A DNA stretch of 64,000 nucleotides, from contig NZ_JABAIA010000001.1 of assembly GCF_012641275.1 (NCBI RefSeq), forward strand, positions 1,798,001-1,862,000, given 5' to 3'. The first letter of the stretch is position 1; every line of letters begins with the position of its first letter. The notes under the pieces were generated by a model. It made no database searches, was not told the DNA's origin, and saw nothing but the letters and a program-made list of their open reading frames with translations. The position numbers and the translations under genes were made by a program. Below are positions 1 through 9,455 of this stretch, piece by piece. This DNA comes from Chitinophaga varians. GTDB taxonomy: Bacteria > Bacteroidota > Bacteroidia > Chitinophagales > Chitinophagaceae.

Positions 1-350
1 AACAGTTCGCTGCAGCCGTTGATGATATAAGGATGGTGTTCAAATTCCGGTACGCAGTTTACCATTCCCAGTACCTTGATCACTCTTTTGATGTTATCGA
101 GGCTGCCCAGGTTGGCCACCAGCGTGGAGAGGATGGCCAATCCAACCTGCCTGGCCGCCAGTTTGCCTTCCTCCTTAGTAATGTCTTTTCCTATGCGGCC
201 AATGATCAGGCTGCCGTTGTCCTGCACGGTACCATGCCCAGACACATACACATGTTTTCCATCTATCAGCAGCGGTTTATAAACGCCCAGCGGTGCAGGT
301 GCAGGTGGAAGCGTAAGACCCAGTGCTTTAAAATTTTCAGTGGGCGTCAT
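1..350 (-). CDS. RidA/YjgF family protein (C-terminus beyond window)
   Basis: Partial gene entering from the left edge; 116 codons are visible from the ATG at 350. The protein begins MTPTENFKALGLTLPPAP and contains a GHGTVQDNG-type strand, AARQVGLAILSTLVANLGSLDNIKRVIKV and an EFEHHPYIINGCSE stretch, the pattern of the RidA (YjgF/YER057c) fold of about 150 residues. Family members act as trimers, many as cytosolic enamine/imine deaminases that clear reactive 2-aminoacrylate. The gene lies 19 bp downstream of the GntP-type symporter in the same direction, so the two are probably co-transcribed. The conserved arginine of true RidA deaminases cannot be judged because the C-terminal part is missing. 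Confidence 0.8.
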   Translation of the reverse strand, partial: MTPTENFKALGLTLPPAPAPLGVYKPLLIDGKHVYVSGHGTVQDNGSLIIGRIGKDITKEEGKLAARQVGLAILSTLVANLGSLDNIKRVIKVLGMVNCVPEFEHHPYIINGCSEL

Positions 351-369
351 TTTCGTTTATTGGTTTACG

Positions 370-1683
370 TTAGACAATCATGCTCAGCAGCAAACTACCG
401 ATAAGTCCCGTTACTGAAACGATGGTTTCCATCACTGACCATGTTTTGATCGTATCTTTCACAGACAAGTTAAAGTATTCCTTGAACATCCAGAAACCGG
501 CATCATTAACATGTGAAAACATCAGGCTGCCGGCGCCGGTAGCCAGCACCATGAGGTTAGGATTTACGCCGGAGGTGGCAATCAGTGGCGCAACGATACC
601 TGCGGTTGTTAATCCCGCTACAGTAGCCGATCCTATACACACACGTATGATCGCCGCAATGCCCCATGCCAGTATTAACGGATGCATATGCAAGTCCCGC
701 AGCGTTGTCGCGATATATTCGCTCACCTTGCTGTCGTGCAACAGCTGCGTGAGCGCGCCCGAACCACCGATGATCAGAATGATCACCGCTATATCTTTTA
801 CGGCGTCGTCCATCATGCCGAGTAGTTTTTTTGAAGGCACACCGCGGCGAACACCCAGCAGGTATAAGCCGTTCAGCACCGCCAGCAACATCACGATCAG
901 CGGATCTCCCAGCCAGGTGACCAGCTTGTATGGCAGTTGACCAACGGGCAACCATAGTTTCAGCATCGCTGTCACCGCCAGCAATAACACCGGCAACATT
1001 GCAGCCAACAGGCTGGGCAACATAGCCGGCAGCTCCGCTTCCGGCAGCGGCGGCGCGACAAACATCTTTCCCGGCTCTGTAGTATATTTTTTCAGATAAC
1101 GGGAAAACACCGGGCCTGCCAGGATAATAGCCGGTATCGCCAGCAAAATACCATACAGCAGCGTCAGTCCCATACTGGCCTGAAACTGCTGCACTAAAGC
1201 AGTAGGAGAAGGATGCGGCGGCAGGTAGCCATGGGTAACAGACAGGGAGGCCAACATGGGAATGCCCAGGTACACCGCCGGCAGCCGGGTCTGCGCTGCT
1301 ACAGTAAATATCAGCGGTACCATCAGCACAAAACCGATGTTGTAAAAAAGCGGTATGCCTACAATGAAGCCTGTCAGCATCAGCGACCACTGGATATACC
1401 GCGGCCCCAGCAAACGCATCAGTCCACCGGCAATCCGCTGCGCAGCGCCACTTTCGGCCACCAGTTTGCCCAACATGCCGCCGCAGACGATCACCACGAT
1501 CAACGAGCCCAATGTTTTGCCAATACCCGTTTGTATGGACTGGGTAATTTGCCCGATTTCCATACGCAGGGCCAGTCCCATCAGCAGGGAAACAATCAGG
1601 AAAGACAGGAAGGTATTTATCTTACACCAGGTAACCAGTACCACTAACAGGAGAATAGCAGCAATAACGATCAATAATGGCAT
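370..1683 (-). CDS. GntP family gluconate/organic-acid:H+ symporter
   Basis: A 437-residue polytopic inner-membrane permease that aligns along its length with the GntT/GntU/GntP family: LGSLIVVIVCGGMLGKLVAE near residue 70, SVTHGYLPPHPSPTA near 160, IGSATVAGLTTAGI and FSHVNDAGFWMFKEYFNL near the C-terminus. Members import gluconate or related sugar acids, some D-serine, with protons. I chose the ATG at 1683 (MPLLIVIAAILL) because it matches the usual family N-terminus; an upstream in-frame start at 1710 would only add MFFPKKKEH. It follows the MacB-type permease gene by 51 bp and precedes the RidA gene; pairing with RidA hints at a substrate whose breakdown passes through enamines, such as a D-amino acid, but that is inference. 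Confidence 0.88.
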   Translation of the reverse strand: MPLLIVIAAILLLVVLVTWCKINTFLSFLIVSLLMGLALRMEIGQITQSIQTGIGKTLGSLIVVIVCGGMLGKLVAESGAAQRIAGGLMRLLGPRYIQWSLMLTGFIVGIPLFYNIGFVLMVPLIFTVAAQTRLPAVYLGIPMLASLSVTHGYLPPHPSPTALVQQFQASMGLTLLYGILLAIPAIILAGPVFSRYLKKYTTEPGKMFVAPPLPEAELPAMLPSLLAAMLPVLLLAVTAMLKLWLPVGQLPYKLVTWLGDPLIVMLLAVLNGLYLLGVRRGVPSKKLLGMMDDAVKDIAVIILIIGGSGALTQLLHDSKVSEYIATTLRDLHMHPLILAWGIAAIIRVCIGSATVAGLTTAGIVAPLIATSGVNPNLMVLATGAGSLMFSHVNDAGFWMFKEYFNLSVKDTIKTWSVMETIVSVTGLIGSLLLSMIV

Positions 1684-1734
1684 ATGCTCTTTCTTTTTTG
1701 GAAAGAACAAGATAACAAATTGATTCCGGGAATT

Positions 1735-3012
1735 CTATTCGTAACGTAAAGCGATAATAGGGTCCAGTTTAGAGGCCTTATAAGCGGGGTAAATGCCGGA
1801 AACCAGTCCTACAGCGGCACAGAGGGCAATACCAACTAAAATCCATGCCCAGGGGATGACAAAAGAAGATTTCAGTAGTATGGACACGACATTGCCCAGC
1901 AGCATGCCCGCCAGGGCGCCAAAAAGGCCCCCCATGGTACTGATGATAATGGCTTCGTAGAGGAATTGTTTGCGGATAGTCTTGCTGGTAGCGCCCAAAG
2001 CCTTGGTAACACCTATTTCGCGCGTTCTTTCGGCCACAGATACCAGCATAATGTTCATCAACCCGATGGCAGAACCAAAGAGCGTTATCGCCGCGATGGC
2101 CACCGCGAACAGGTTCACCGTGCCAAGGCTCTGGAACAGCATCTCTGCGATACTATCGCTCTTGCTCAGTGTAAAGTTATCTTCATCGTTCAGGGCCAGC
2201 TGGCGGACTACACGGAAGGTACCAATGGCTTCTCCCTGTGCAGCCTCCATTTGTTTAATGTCCTTAACGGCCACGCCTATCTGATAAGAGGCGTTAGGCC
2301 GGTTGAAGATTCTTCGTGTATTGTTGACCGTAGTAATCACTACGTTGTCCGCACTCATTAAATTACTGCTGCCTTTGCTTTCCAGTACGCCGATGACGCG
2401 GTAACGCACGTCGCCCACACGGATGGTGTTATTCACCACGTTCTTAAGCTTGCGGCCAAACAGTTTCTCCGCCACATCTTTACCCAATATGGCCACATTA
2501 CGCCCGGACGACACGTCCAGTGCGTTAAAATTGCGGCCGTCACGGATCGTATAGTTGGAGATATCGAGATAGTTTTCGTCTCCGCCGATAACGGTCACAT
2601 TGGGGTTCGTTTTCTTATCATCTTTATAAACAGTGGCAATGCCGCTCGCCCTGAAGTTAAGGCTCACAGTGGCAGGGAAATGATACCTTTCTTTAAAAGC
2701 CAGCGCCTCCTGGTACGTAATAGGTTTATTGCTGATGGATTTTCTGACCTTTTTCTGGTTTTTATTGCCCTTGGACGCTTTATCCCCATCGTTCCCGATA
2801 TGCACCTGCATATCGCGGTTACGAAGCGAAAAACTGTTGGCCCCCATGCTGGCAAAGCTGGAGTAAATACTGTTTTTCATACTGTCGATGGCCGTTAAAA
2901 TGCCCACCAGTACTGTGATACCTACAGCAATGATGGACACTGTAAGACCCGTGCGTAGTCTGTTGCCACTCACGGAACGATAAGCAAGGGAAAATATATC
3001 TAAAAACCGCAT
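1735..3012 (-). CDS. MacB/FtsX-type ABC transporter permease
   Basis: A 425-residue membrane protein with the MacB layout: a cytoplasmic start MRFLDIFSLAYRSV, one N-terminal membrane helix (about residues 20-42), a large extracytoplasmic domain (about 45-290), and three C-terminal helices in an FtsX domain (about 300-415) with the typical SVAERTREIGVTKALGAT signature after the second helix. Such permeases work as dimers with a MacB/LolD-type ATPase and transmit force across the membrane to export peptides or lipoproteins or to drive envelope processes. No ATPase gene lies beside it, so the partner must be elsewhere. It sits after the nuo terminator and probably has its own promoter. Confidence 0.88.
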   Translation of the reverse strand: MRFLDIFSLAYRSVSGNRLRTGLTVSIIAVGITVLVGILTAIDSMKNSIYSSFASMGANSFSLRNRDMQVHIGNDGDKASKGNKNQKKVRKSISNKPITYQEALAFKERYHFPATVSLNFRASGIATVYKDDKKTNPNVTVIGGDENYLDISNYTIRDGRNFNALDVSSGRNVAILGKDVAEKLFGRKLKNVVNNTIRVGDVRYRVIGVLESKGSSNLMSADNVVITTVNNTRRIFNRPNASYQIGVAVKDIKQMEAAQGEAIGTFRVVRQLALNDEDNFTLSKSDSIAEMLFQSLGTVNLFAVAIAAITLFGSAIGLMNIMLVSVAERTREIGVTKALGATSKTIRKQFLYEAIIISTMGGLFGALAGMLLGNVVSILLKSSFVIPWAWILVGIALCAAVGLVSGIYPAYKASKLDPIIALRYE

Positions 3013-3106
3013 ATAATAAAGTTAATGGAAGTTCAGACAGGCACAAAATAAAAAGTGAGGGAACGCGGACAATGCCGTTTGAGCGGTCACAGGGGCTATA
3101 AATAAG

Positions 3107-3133
3107 AAAGGGAACGGCCTGGCCGCTCCCTTT
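3107..3133 (-). terminator. Terminator of the nuo operon
   Basis: Inverted repeat AAAGGGA (3107) to TCCCTTT (3133) with an inner CGGCC/GGCCG extension, about 30 bp after the nuoN stop. On the minus strand it is followed by a T-rich TTATTTAT run, as expected for an intrinsic terminator. Confidence 0.65.
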
Positions 3134-3164
3134 CCCTATAAAAAGAATTTGTCTTGTAACGATT

Positions 3165-4538
3165 TTACAGCCAGCCGATCAGCAGACCGGGGAACAGGCC
3201 CAGCACCAATACCAGGACGATGGTTAGCACCAGCGCAGCCCTGAAGCCGCCAGAAATTGGTTCTACTTCCGGATCACCCTGTTTGAAATACATGGCCATG
3301 ATCACGCGGAAATAGTAGTATACGCTGATCGCGGCACACAGTACGCCCACAATCACCAGCCACAGCAGATGACCATGCTGAATAGCAGCAGACAGTACAA
3401 AATATTTGGCGAAGAAACCCGCTGTAACCGGGATACCGGCCAGGGAGAACAGGAAGATGGTCGTTGCCAGCGCCAACAGTGGCTGTTTACGGGCAAGGCC
3501 GTTAAATCCTTCGAAAGTATAGTCCTTCAGTTTCATCAGCACGGCAAACACACCGATAGTAGCGAGGCTATAGGCAGCTGCATACAGGATGATGCCCTGT
3601 GCGGCGAACTGATTGATAGCGATAACGGCAAACAACATGAAACCTGCCTGCGCGATACTGGAATAAGCCAGCATTCTTTTTACGCTCTGCTGGAACACCG
3701 CGCTGAAGTTACCCAGGATAAGGGTAGCAGCCGTGATGATAGAAAGGATCAGCGTCCAGTGATGGCTTACAGCCCCCCCAGCGAAAGCCACATGGAACAT
3801 CCGCAGGAAAGCCACAAAACCACCGGCTTTTACCACAGTAGCCATGAAAGAAGTGAAAACGGTAGGAGAACCATCATATACGTCAGGTGTCCAGAAGTGG
3901 AACGGCACTGCGGACACTTTGAAAGCGAGGGCAAAAGCCATCAGGATAATACCGCACAAAGCCAGCGGATGTACCGGGTCTGCTCCCAGTCCGAGCTCGG
4001 CGATATTAAAGGTGCCTGCGGCGCCATAAATCAGGGTAATGCCCATCAGCAGGATACCGGTGGAAAAAGCGCCCATCAGGAAGTATTTCAGGGACGCCTC
4101 ATTGCTTTTCAGGCTTTTACGGTCGGCCCCTGCCAGCACATACTGCGGAATAGACATGATCTCGATGGCCAGGAACAGCATCAGCAGGTTGCTGAAGGAG
4201 GAAGCCAGCGTAATACCCGCCAGGATGAAGAAAATCAGGGCGAAGTAATCTCCCACATGTTCACCTACTTTCTCAAACTCTTTCCCTGACAACAGGAAAT
4301 ATATCAGGGTTGCACCTAAAGCCACTGCATTAAACAACACACTGAACTTTGATACTTCAATCATACCAAATTGGATATAGCTCCCCAGCAGCACAGTGGG
4401 ATACAGTGCCAGGTTAGCGATAAATGATATGATGATGGCCGCGATGGCAAAAAATTTAATATGCTGCTTATTGCGTACAAATAAACCGACAAACATCAGA
4501 ACAACGCCCGATAAAGCAGTAGAAATTAGTGCATTCAT
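3165..4538 (-). CDS. nuoN: NADH-quinone oxidoreductase subunit N
   Basis: A 457-residue, about 14-helix antiporter-like subunit of complex I, one of the three proton-translocating membrane subunits. It carries the conserved glutamate of TM5 in LFLAIEIMSIPQYVL (E126), lysines in the central helices and the VPFHFWTPDVYDGSPT motif shared by the family. Length agrees with other bacterial NuoN. It is the last gene of the nuo operon, 32 bp after nuoM, and is followed by a terminator-like hairpin. Function in proton pumping coupled to NADH:quinone (menaquinone in Bacteroidota) electron transfer is established for the family. Confidence 0.96.
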   Translation of the reverse strand: MNALISTALSGVVLMFVGLFVRNKQHIKFFAIAAIIISFIANLALYPTVLLGSYIQFGMIEVSKFSVLFNAVALGATLIYFLLSGKEFEKVGEHVGDYFALIFFILAGITLASSFSNLLMLFLAIEIMSIPQYVLAGADRKSLKSNEASLKYFLMGAFSTGILLMGITLIYGAAGTFNIAELGLGADPVHPLALCGIILMAFALAFKVSAVPFHFWTPDVYDGSPTVFTSFMATVVKAGGFVAFLRMFHVAFAGGAVSHHWTLILSIITAATLILGNFSAVFQQSVKRMLAYSSIAQAGFMLFAVIAINQFAAQGIILYAAAYSLATIGVFAVLMKLKDYTFEGFNGLARKQPLLALATTIFLFSLAGIPVTAGFFAKYFVLSAAIQHGHLLWLVIVGVLCAAISVYYYFRVIMAMYFKQGDPEVEPISGGFRAALVLTIVLVLVLGLFPGLLIGWL

Positions 4539-4570
4539 ATTGTTTCGTTACAAAACCCGTTTAAAATTTC

Positions 4571-5986
4571 TCAAAATACCTTGCTAACCAGATCCAGCAT
4601 CGGTTGCGGATATACACCCAATACGAAGATCATGATCACTACCAGGCTTAATGCCACCGTTTCGCCGGGTTGCAGGTCGGTAGTGGTGTCTGTCAGGGTA
4701 TTGCCTTCACCGAATATCACTTTCTGGATCATATTCAACGTATATACTGCAGCGAGGATGATACCTAATCCGGCAAATGCCATAAACCAGTGATTGTACT
4801 GGAACAGGCCGCTGAACATCAGGAACTCACCGATAAATCCGTTGGTAAGCGGTAAACCAATGTTCGCCAGGCTGATGATAACGAGGAAGATAGCCATCCG
4901 GGGCGCCTTGCGGGCCATGCCGCCCATCTGGTCCATGTTCTTTACACCAAGACGGTTCTGTATCACTTCCACGATGATCCACAACCCGATAATGTTGATA
5001 CCGTGGTTGAACATCTGGAGCAACACGCCCTGGGTGCCTTGTTCGTTATGCGCAAAAATAGCGGCGCTCATCAAACCAATGTGCGCTATGGAAGAGTAAG
5101 CGATCAGTCGTTTCAGGTCGCTCTGCACCATGGCGATGCAGGAAGCATAGATAATACCGATGATAGACAGTACAATAGCTACGTCTGTCCACATGGCGGC
5201 GCCTTCCGGCAATACCGGCACCAGCCAGCGCAGTACGCCGAACAGGCCCATTTTCACCATCACCCCGGAGAGGATCATGGTCACCGGTGTAGGTGATTGC
5301 TCGTAAGTGTCCGGCTGCCAGGTATGGAACGGGAACACCGGCATCTTGATGGCGAATGCCACAAAGAACAGCCAGAACAGCCATTTCTGGTCACCTGTGC
5401 CCAGCTGCAGGCTGGTGAAGGATGTCCAGCTAAAGGAATGGTCCGGTGTCTGGAAATACAGGTAGATGATACCTACCAGCATTAACAGGGAACCAAGGAA
5501 GGTATAAACGAAGAACTTAAACGTAACGGGTATACGTTTTTCGCCGCCCCACATAGAGCAGAGAAAATATACCGGTATCAATGCCAGTTCCCAGAATACA
5601 TAAAACTGCAGAGCGTCGAAAGCGGTGAAAACACCTACCAGACCGGCCTGAGAAAGCAACATCAGTCCATAAAAGCTGTTGGGCCTTTCGATGTCGCGGT
5701 TATAAATGGTGATGAAAACCAGGAGGAAGGCGATCGCTGTCAATAAACACAGCATAGTGCCCATACCGTCCAGGCCTACCCTGAACTGGCTTCCCAGCTG
5801 AGGTATCCAATCGGTAACAAAAGAAAGTTTTTTCGGATCGGCATGCAGCGTGCATACGGTTCCGATGGCTGTGGCTACCGACGCCAGGGACGCAATCATG
5901 CCCAGCACCTTTGGCCCGGACCCCTTCAGGCCGAATGCGATCAGGCCCGCTATGAAAGGAATCAGTATTAATAAAACTGTCAACAT
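4571..5986 (-). CDS. nuoM: NADH-quinone oxidoreductase subunit M
   Basis: A 471-residue antiporter-like membrane subunit of complex I. It holds the TM5 glutamate in YVFWELALIPVYFL (E133), the broken-helix lysine region SGVMVKMGLFGVLRW and the PVFPFHTWQPDTYEQSPT motif. It is about 30 residues shorter than E. coli NuoM, within the normal range. It lies between nuoL (33 bp upstream) and nuoN in an uninterrupted operon. Its role is proton translocation across the cytoplasmic membrane. Confidence 0.97.
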   Translation of the reverse strand: MLTVLLILIPFIAGLIAFGLKGSGPKVLGMIASLASVATAIGTVCTLHADPKKLSFVTDWIPQLGSQFRVGLDGMGTMLCLLTAIAFLLVFITIYNRDIERPNSFYGLMLLSQAGLVGVFTAFDALQFYVFWELALIPVYFLCSMWGGEKRIPVTFKFFVYTFLGSLLMLVGIIYLYFQTPDHSFSWTSFTSLQLGTGDQKWLFWLFFVAFAIKMPVFPFHTWQPDTYEQSPTPVTMILSGVMVKMGLFGVLRWLVPVLPEGAAMWTDVAIVLSIIGIIYASCIAMVQSDLKRLIAYSSIAHIGLMSAAIFAHNEQGTQGVLLQMFNHGINIIGLWIIVEVIQNRLGVKNMDQMGGMARKAPRMAIFLVIISLANIGLPLTNGFIGEFLMFSGLFQYNHWFMAFAGLGIILAAVYTLNMIQKVIFGEGNTLTDTTTDLQPGETVALSLVVIMIFVLGVYPQPMLDLVSKVF

Positions 5987-6019
5987 AATTTATCTGCGCT
6001 TGTAACTTCCGCTATTGGT

Positions 6020-7915
6020 TTATAATAAGAATCCGATCACAAATAATACGATCATACCGATTACCATGGCAAAGATGTAGAAACCTACCTGTCCGCTCTG
6101 AACACGGCGGATTTGCTGGCTGCCCCACTGAACGCTGCGGCCAACACCATTTACCAGTTTATCGATACCTGCTTTTTCAACAGTGTCACGGAAGAAACGG
6201 GAAAGCTCCTGTAATGGTTTTACAATGATAGCATCATACAGCTCATCGATATACCATTTGTTCTCCAGCACTTTCGCCACACCTGTATTTTCTTTGCCGG
6301 TATCTTCGTAGGCCGCGAATTTCTGACGGGCTATCAGGATAAAGACAATAACCAGTACACTGCTCAGGCCCATCAGCATCCATTCGGTGCCGTGAGACAG
6401 ATGATGTTCTGTCACAAAAGGAGCAGAAGGGGCAAACACCGGTGACAGGTATTCTGCCAGCAGGTTTTTGCCAAATACTTCCGGCAGGCCCACATAACCG
6501 CCGAACACAGACAGTATCGCCAGGATGATCAGCGGAATAGTGATCGGGGAAGGGCTTTCGTGCAGGTGATGTTCCTGTTCGTGCGTACCACGGAACTTTC
6601 CGGAGAAAGTGATATAGTACAGGCGGAACATATAGAAAGCGGTCATCAGCGCGCCAATCAGTCCCAATGCATACAACACAGGGTTGTGAGCATAAGCGCT
6701 GGCCAGGATTTCATCTTTGGAGAAGAAGCCGGATAAACCAGGGATACCGGCGATGGCCAGGCATCCTACAAGGAATGTCCAGTTGGTGGTAGGCATGTAT
6801 TTTTTCAGCCCGCCCATTTTACGGATATCCTGTTCACCGCCCATAGCGTGGATAACAGAGCCCGAACCCAGGAACAACAGCGCTTTGAAGAAAGCGTGCG
6901 TCATCACGTGGAATACGGCAGCAGAGTAAGCGCCTACGCCCAGTGCGAGGAACATATATCCCAGCTGGCTCACGGTGGAGTAAGCCAGTACTTTCTTAAT
7001 ATCGTTTTGTTTCAGTGCGATAGAAGCGGCAAACAGCGCGGTAGCGATACCAATCACTGCCACCACGGTCTGGATGGCTGGCGCCAGCGTATAGATCACG
7101 TTGCTGCGGGCAATCATATAGATACCGGCAGTCACCATCGTTGCGGCGTGGATAAGGGCGGATACCGGGGTTGGACCGGCCATCGCATCGGGCAGCCAGG
7201 TATACAGCGGTATCTGTGCGGATTTACCCATGGCGCCTACAAACAGCAGCATGGCGATAGCAGCCAGCGTGGGGTTGTTCATGCCCAGCGGCGCTGCTTT
7301 CGCAAATACGTCAGGGAAAGTGACCGTGCCAAACTGCATGATCATGAAGAAGATACCGAGCAGGAAACCGAGGTCACCGATACGGTTCATCACAAATGCT
7401 TTCTTGGCAGCGTTATTATAGCTGGTGTTTTTAAACCAGAATCCGATTAACAGATAAGAGCAGAGACCAACGCCTTCCCATCCGATGAACATCATCACAT
7501 AGTTGGCGCCGAGCACCAGTATCAGCATGGAAAACACGAACAGGTTGAGGTAAGCGAAATATCTCGCAAAGCTCTCATCGCTTTCATCATGCATGTAGGA
7601 AGTGGAGTAAATGTGGATGAGGGTACCCACACCGGTGATGATCAGCAGGAACAATGCACTCAGTTGATCTACCTGGAATGCGAAAGGAATATGCAGGCTG
7701 CCAACGGAAATGAAATTAAACAGGTGCACCACCTGTGCCTGAAATCCCGGGGCTTTTACTTCAAAAAATGCCAATAAGCTCACCACAAAGGAAGCCAGTA
7801 CAGTGCCGCTTCCGATAAACCCTACCAGGGACTTGGATAAAAATCTGCGCCCCAAACCATTCACCAGGAAACCTAATAATGGTAAAAATGGTACCAGCCA
7901 AACTAGTTTAATCAT
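6020..7915 (-). CDS. nuoL: NADH-quinone oxidoreductase subunit L
   Basis: A 631-residue distal antiporter-like subunit of complex I. The conserved TM5 glutamate is in MMFIGWEGVGLCSYLL (E147), and QIPLYTWLPDAMAGPTPVSA marks the NuoL subfamily. The C-terminus contains the long amphipathic lateral helix and a final membrane helix (VGFYIFAMVIGMIVLF) that in known structures clamps NuoM and NuoN. It follows nuoK by 54 bp. Full length and no missing motif. Confidence 0.97.
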   Translation of the reverse strand: MIKLVWLVPFLPLLGFLVNGLGRRFLSKSLVGFIGSGTVLASFVVSLLAFFEVKAPGFQAQVVHLFNFISVGSLHIPFAFQVDQLSALFLLIITGVGTLIHIYSTSYMHDESDESFARYFAYLNLFVFSMLILVLGANYVMMFIGWEGVGLCSYLLIGFWFKNTSYNNAAKKAFVMNRIGDLGFLLGIFFMIMQFGTVTFPDVFAKAAPLGMNNPTLAAIAMLLFVGAMGKSAQIPLYTWLPDAMAGPTPVSALIHAATMVTAGIYMIARSNVIYTLAPAIQTVVAVIGIATALFAASIALKQNDIKKVLAYSTVSQLGYMFLALGVGAYSAAVFHVMTHAFFKALLFLGSGSVIHAMGGEQDIRKMGGLKKYMPTTNWTFLVGCLAIAGIPGLSGFFSKDEILASAYAHNPVLYALGLIGALMTAFYMFRLYYITFSGKFRGTHEQEHHLHESPSPITIPLIILAILSVFGGYVGLPEVFGKNLLAEYLSPVFAPSAPFVTEHHLSHGTEWMLMGLSSVLVIVFILIARQKFAAYEDTGKENTGVAKVLENKWYIDELYDAIIVKPLQELSRFFRDTVEKAGIDKLVNGVGRSVQWGSQQIRRVQSGQVGFYIFAMVIGMIVLFVIGFLL

Positions 7916-7969
7916 TTATCAATTCTATTTACGACGTCGAAACAATTAATAATTAAAGAGGATGAATTA

Positions 7970-8287
7970 TTAATTTTTCAGCCTGTTAAGAATGTTTATA
8001 TCTACCGAGTGCGTGTTTCTGTAGACCATTGTAATGATAGCCAGGCCAACTGCAACTTCGGCAGCAGCCACCACCATAATAAAGAACACAAACAATTGCG
8101 CTGATCCCGCATCTACTCTTCCCGCATCTGCCCACATTTTGGAAAATGCTACCAGCAACAGGTTTACTGCATTCAGCATCAGCTCTATGCACATAAAAAT
8201 GATGATGGCATTACGGCGCATCAGCACCCCCATCACACCAATGCAGAACAGGGCGATACTCAGGAATATGTAATATTGAACAGGCAT
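7970..8287 (-). CDS. nuoK: NADH-quinone oxidoreductase subunit K
   Basis: A 105-residue, three-helix MrpC-like subunit of complex I. It contains both functional membrane glutamates: E35 in [15 protein letters not shown] and E77 in [15 protein letters not shown]. The start at 8287 matches the usual N-terminus. Just 6 bp upstream of the ATG begins a run of four GAATTAC heptamers (8294-8321) in the nuoJ-nuoK spacer, so the ribosome-binding region of this gene is made of tandem repeat. Confidence 0.96.
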   Translation of the reverse strand: MPVQYYIFLSIALFCIGVMGVLMRRNAIIIFMCIELMLNAVNLLLVAFSKMWADAGRVDAGSAQLFVFFIMVVAAAEVAVGLAIITMVYRNTHSVDINILNRLKN

Positions 8288-8293
8288 AAAAAT

Positions 8294-8324
8294 GAATTAC
8301 GAATTACGAATTACGAATTACGAA
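8294..8324. repeat. GAATTAC heptamer x4 in nuoJ-nuoK spacer
   Basis: Four perfect tandem copies of GAATTAC (8294-8321) plus a partial fifth. The array ends 6 bp from the nuoK start codon. The same unit occurs before nuoH, and relatives occur before nuoC. Confidence 0.9.
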
Positions 8325-8345
8325 GAAAACTCAGTATCCGCTTAC

Positions 8346-8846
8346 TTAGTCTTTTTTACCAATAACAACGGCACCTACCATGGCGCTGAGGAACAGGATG
8401 CTGCTCACCTCAAACGGCACCACATATTGTGTGAACAACATCTGGCCGAGATTTTTGATCAATCCCATTTCATTTGCTTCTGTGCTGATAGCCGGCATGC
8501 TGGCATCGCGCAGGGCGGCTACCAGTACCACCAGGAGAGCACCGCCGCTGATAGCGCCGGCATATTTCAGCCAGTTACGCTTCTGAGGCTCCAGCTCCGC
8601 GTTCAGGTTCATCAGCATCATCACATAAAGGAACAATACCATGATGGCGCCGGCATACACAATGATATGCACAACCGCCAGGAACTGGGCGTTCAGCATA
8701 ATGTAATGCCCTGCAATGGTAAAGAAGGTTACGATCAGACACAATACGCTCGTCACGGGATTCTTGCTCAATACTACGCCCAGCGCCGAAACCAGGGCGA
8801 TGACTGAAAGCACCATGAAAATTATTTGTTGTATACTCATTCCCAT
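8346..8846 (-). CDS. nuoJ: NADH-quinone oxidoreductase subunit J
   Basis: A 166-residue five-helix membrane subunit of complex I. It has the MrpD-like third helix VHIIVYAGAIMVLFLYVMML, whose pi-bulge tyrosine/glycine region is conserved, and a hydrophilic C-terminus ending VVIGKKD. Two ATGs (8846 and 8840, MGMSIQ) are possible; the first is kept. It lies 50 bp downstream of nuoI and 58 bp upstream of nuoK. Confidence 0.95.
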   Translation of the reverse strand: MGMSIQQIIFMVLSVIALVSALGVVLSKNPVTSVLCLIVTFFTIAGHYIMLNAQFLAVVHIIVYAGAIMVLFLYVMMLMNLNAELEPQKRNWLKYAGAISGGALLVVLVAALRDASMPAISTEANEMGLIKNLGQMLFTQYVVPFEVSSILFLSAMVGAVVIGKKD

Positions 8847-8896
8847 CTCTGCTATGTTTGACTATGTATTTTTTAGCTTATGCGTATTGTGAATAA

Positions 8897-9403
8897 TTAT
8901 TTGGACTGCTGTTTCGGATCAGGGATCAACAGGTCCGGCTTTCCATAAATGAAGCCTTTACGCTGATAGTTGGACGGCGCAAAGGTTTCAGACATATAGA
9001 TCGCATCTTTGGGGCAAGCTTCTTCACAGAATCCGCAGAAAATACAACGCAGCATGTTGATCTCATAGCGGGCCGCATATTTCTCTTCACGGTACAGGTG
9101 CTCTTCTCCCGGTTTTCTCTCTGCCGCCTCCATGGTGATCGCTTCTGCCGGGCAGGCTACTGCGCACAGGCCACAGGCGGTGCATCTTTCACGGCCTTCT
9201 TCATCGCGGTTCAATACGTGTAATCCACGGAACACCGGGCTGAACTGACGGCGCTGTTCAGGAAAACTAACGGTAGCTTTCCGTTTGAAGATATGCTTAA
9301 AGGTGATCCCCATGCCCTTGGCGATGGCAGGAACATACATTTTTTCCAGGAAGGTTAATGGACTGCGGTCCACCGGTTTTGCCCTGTTTGTTAATGCTTG
9401 CAT
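8897..9403 (-). CDS. nuoI: NADH-quinone oxidoreductase subunit I
   Basis: A 168-residue peripheral-arm subunit carrying clusters N6a and N6b. Two ferredoxin motifs are complete: CTACGLCAVACP (C74, C77, C80, C84) and CIFCGFCEEACP (C120, C123, C126, C130). It passes electrons from NuoG-held clusters to N2 in NuoB. I place the start at the ATG at 9403 (MQALTNRAKPVDRSPLTFLE); an open frame extends upstream to 9484 but would run through nuoH and lacks family similarity. It follows nuoH by 52 bp. Confidence 0.96.
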   Translation of the reverse strand: MQALTNRAKPVDRSPLTFLEKMYVPAIAKGMGITFKHIFKRKATVSFPEQRRQFSPVFRGLHVLNRDEEGRERCTACGLCAVACPAEAITMEAAERKPGEEHLYREEKYAARYEINMLRCIFCGFCEEACPKDAIYMSETFAPSNYQRKGFIYGKPDLLIPDPKQQSK

Positions 9404-9455
9404 AAATGCTTTATTTAGTCCACACCCGCGGTGTGTATAAATTAACGGATAAATA

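Noticed and set aside
1735..3012. Complete macrolide exporter
   Set aside because: Only the permease is present; no ATPase or membrane-fusion gene adjoins it, so no drug-export system is claimed.
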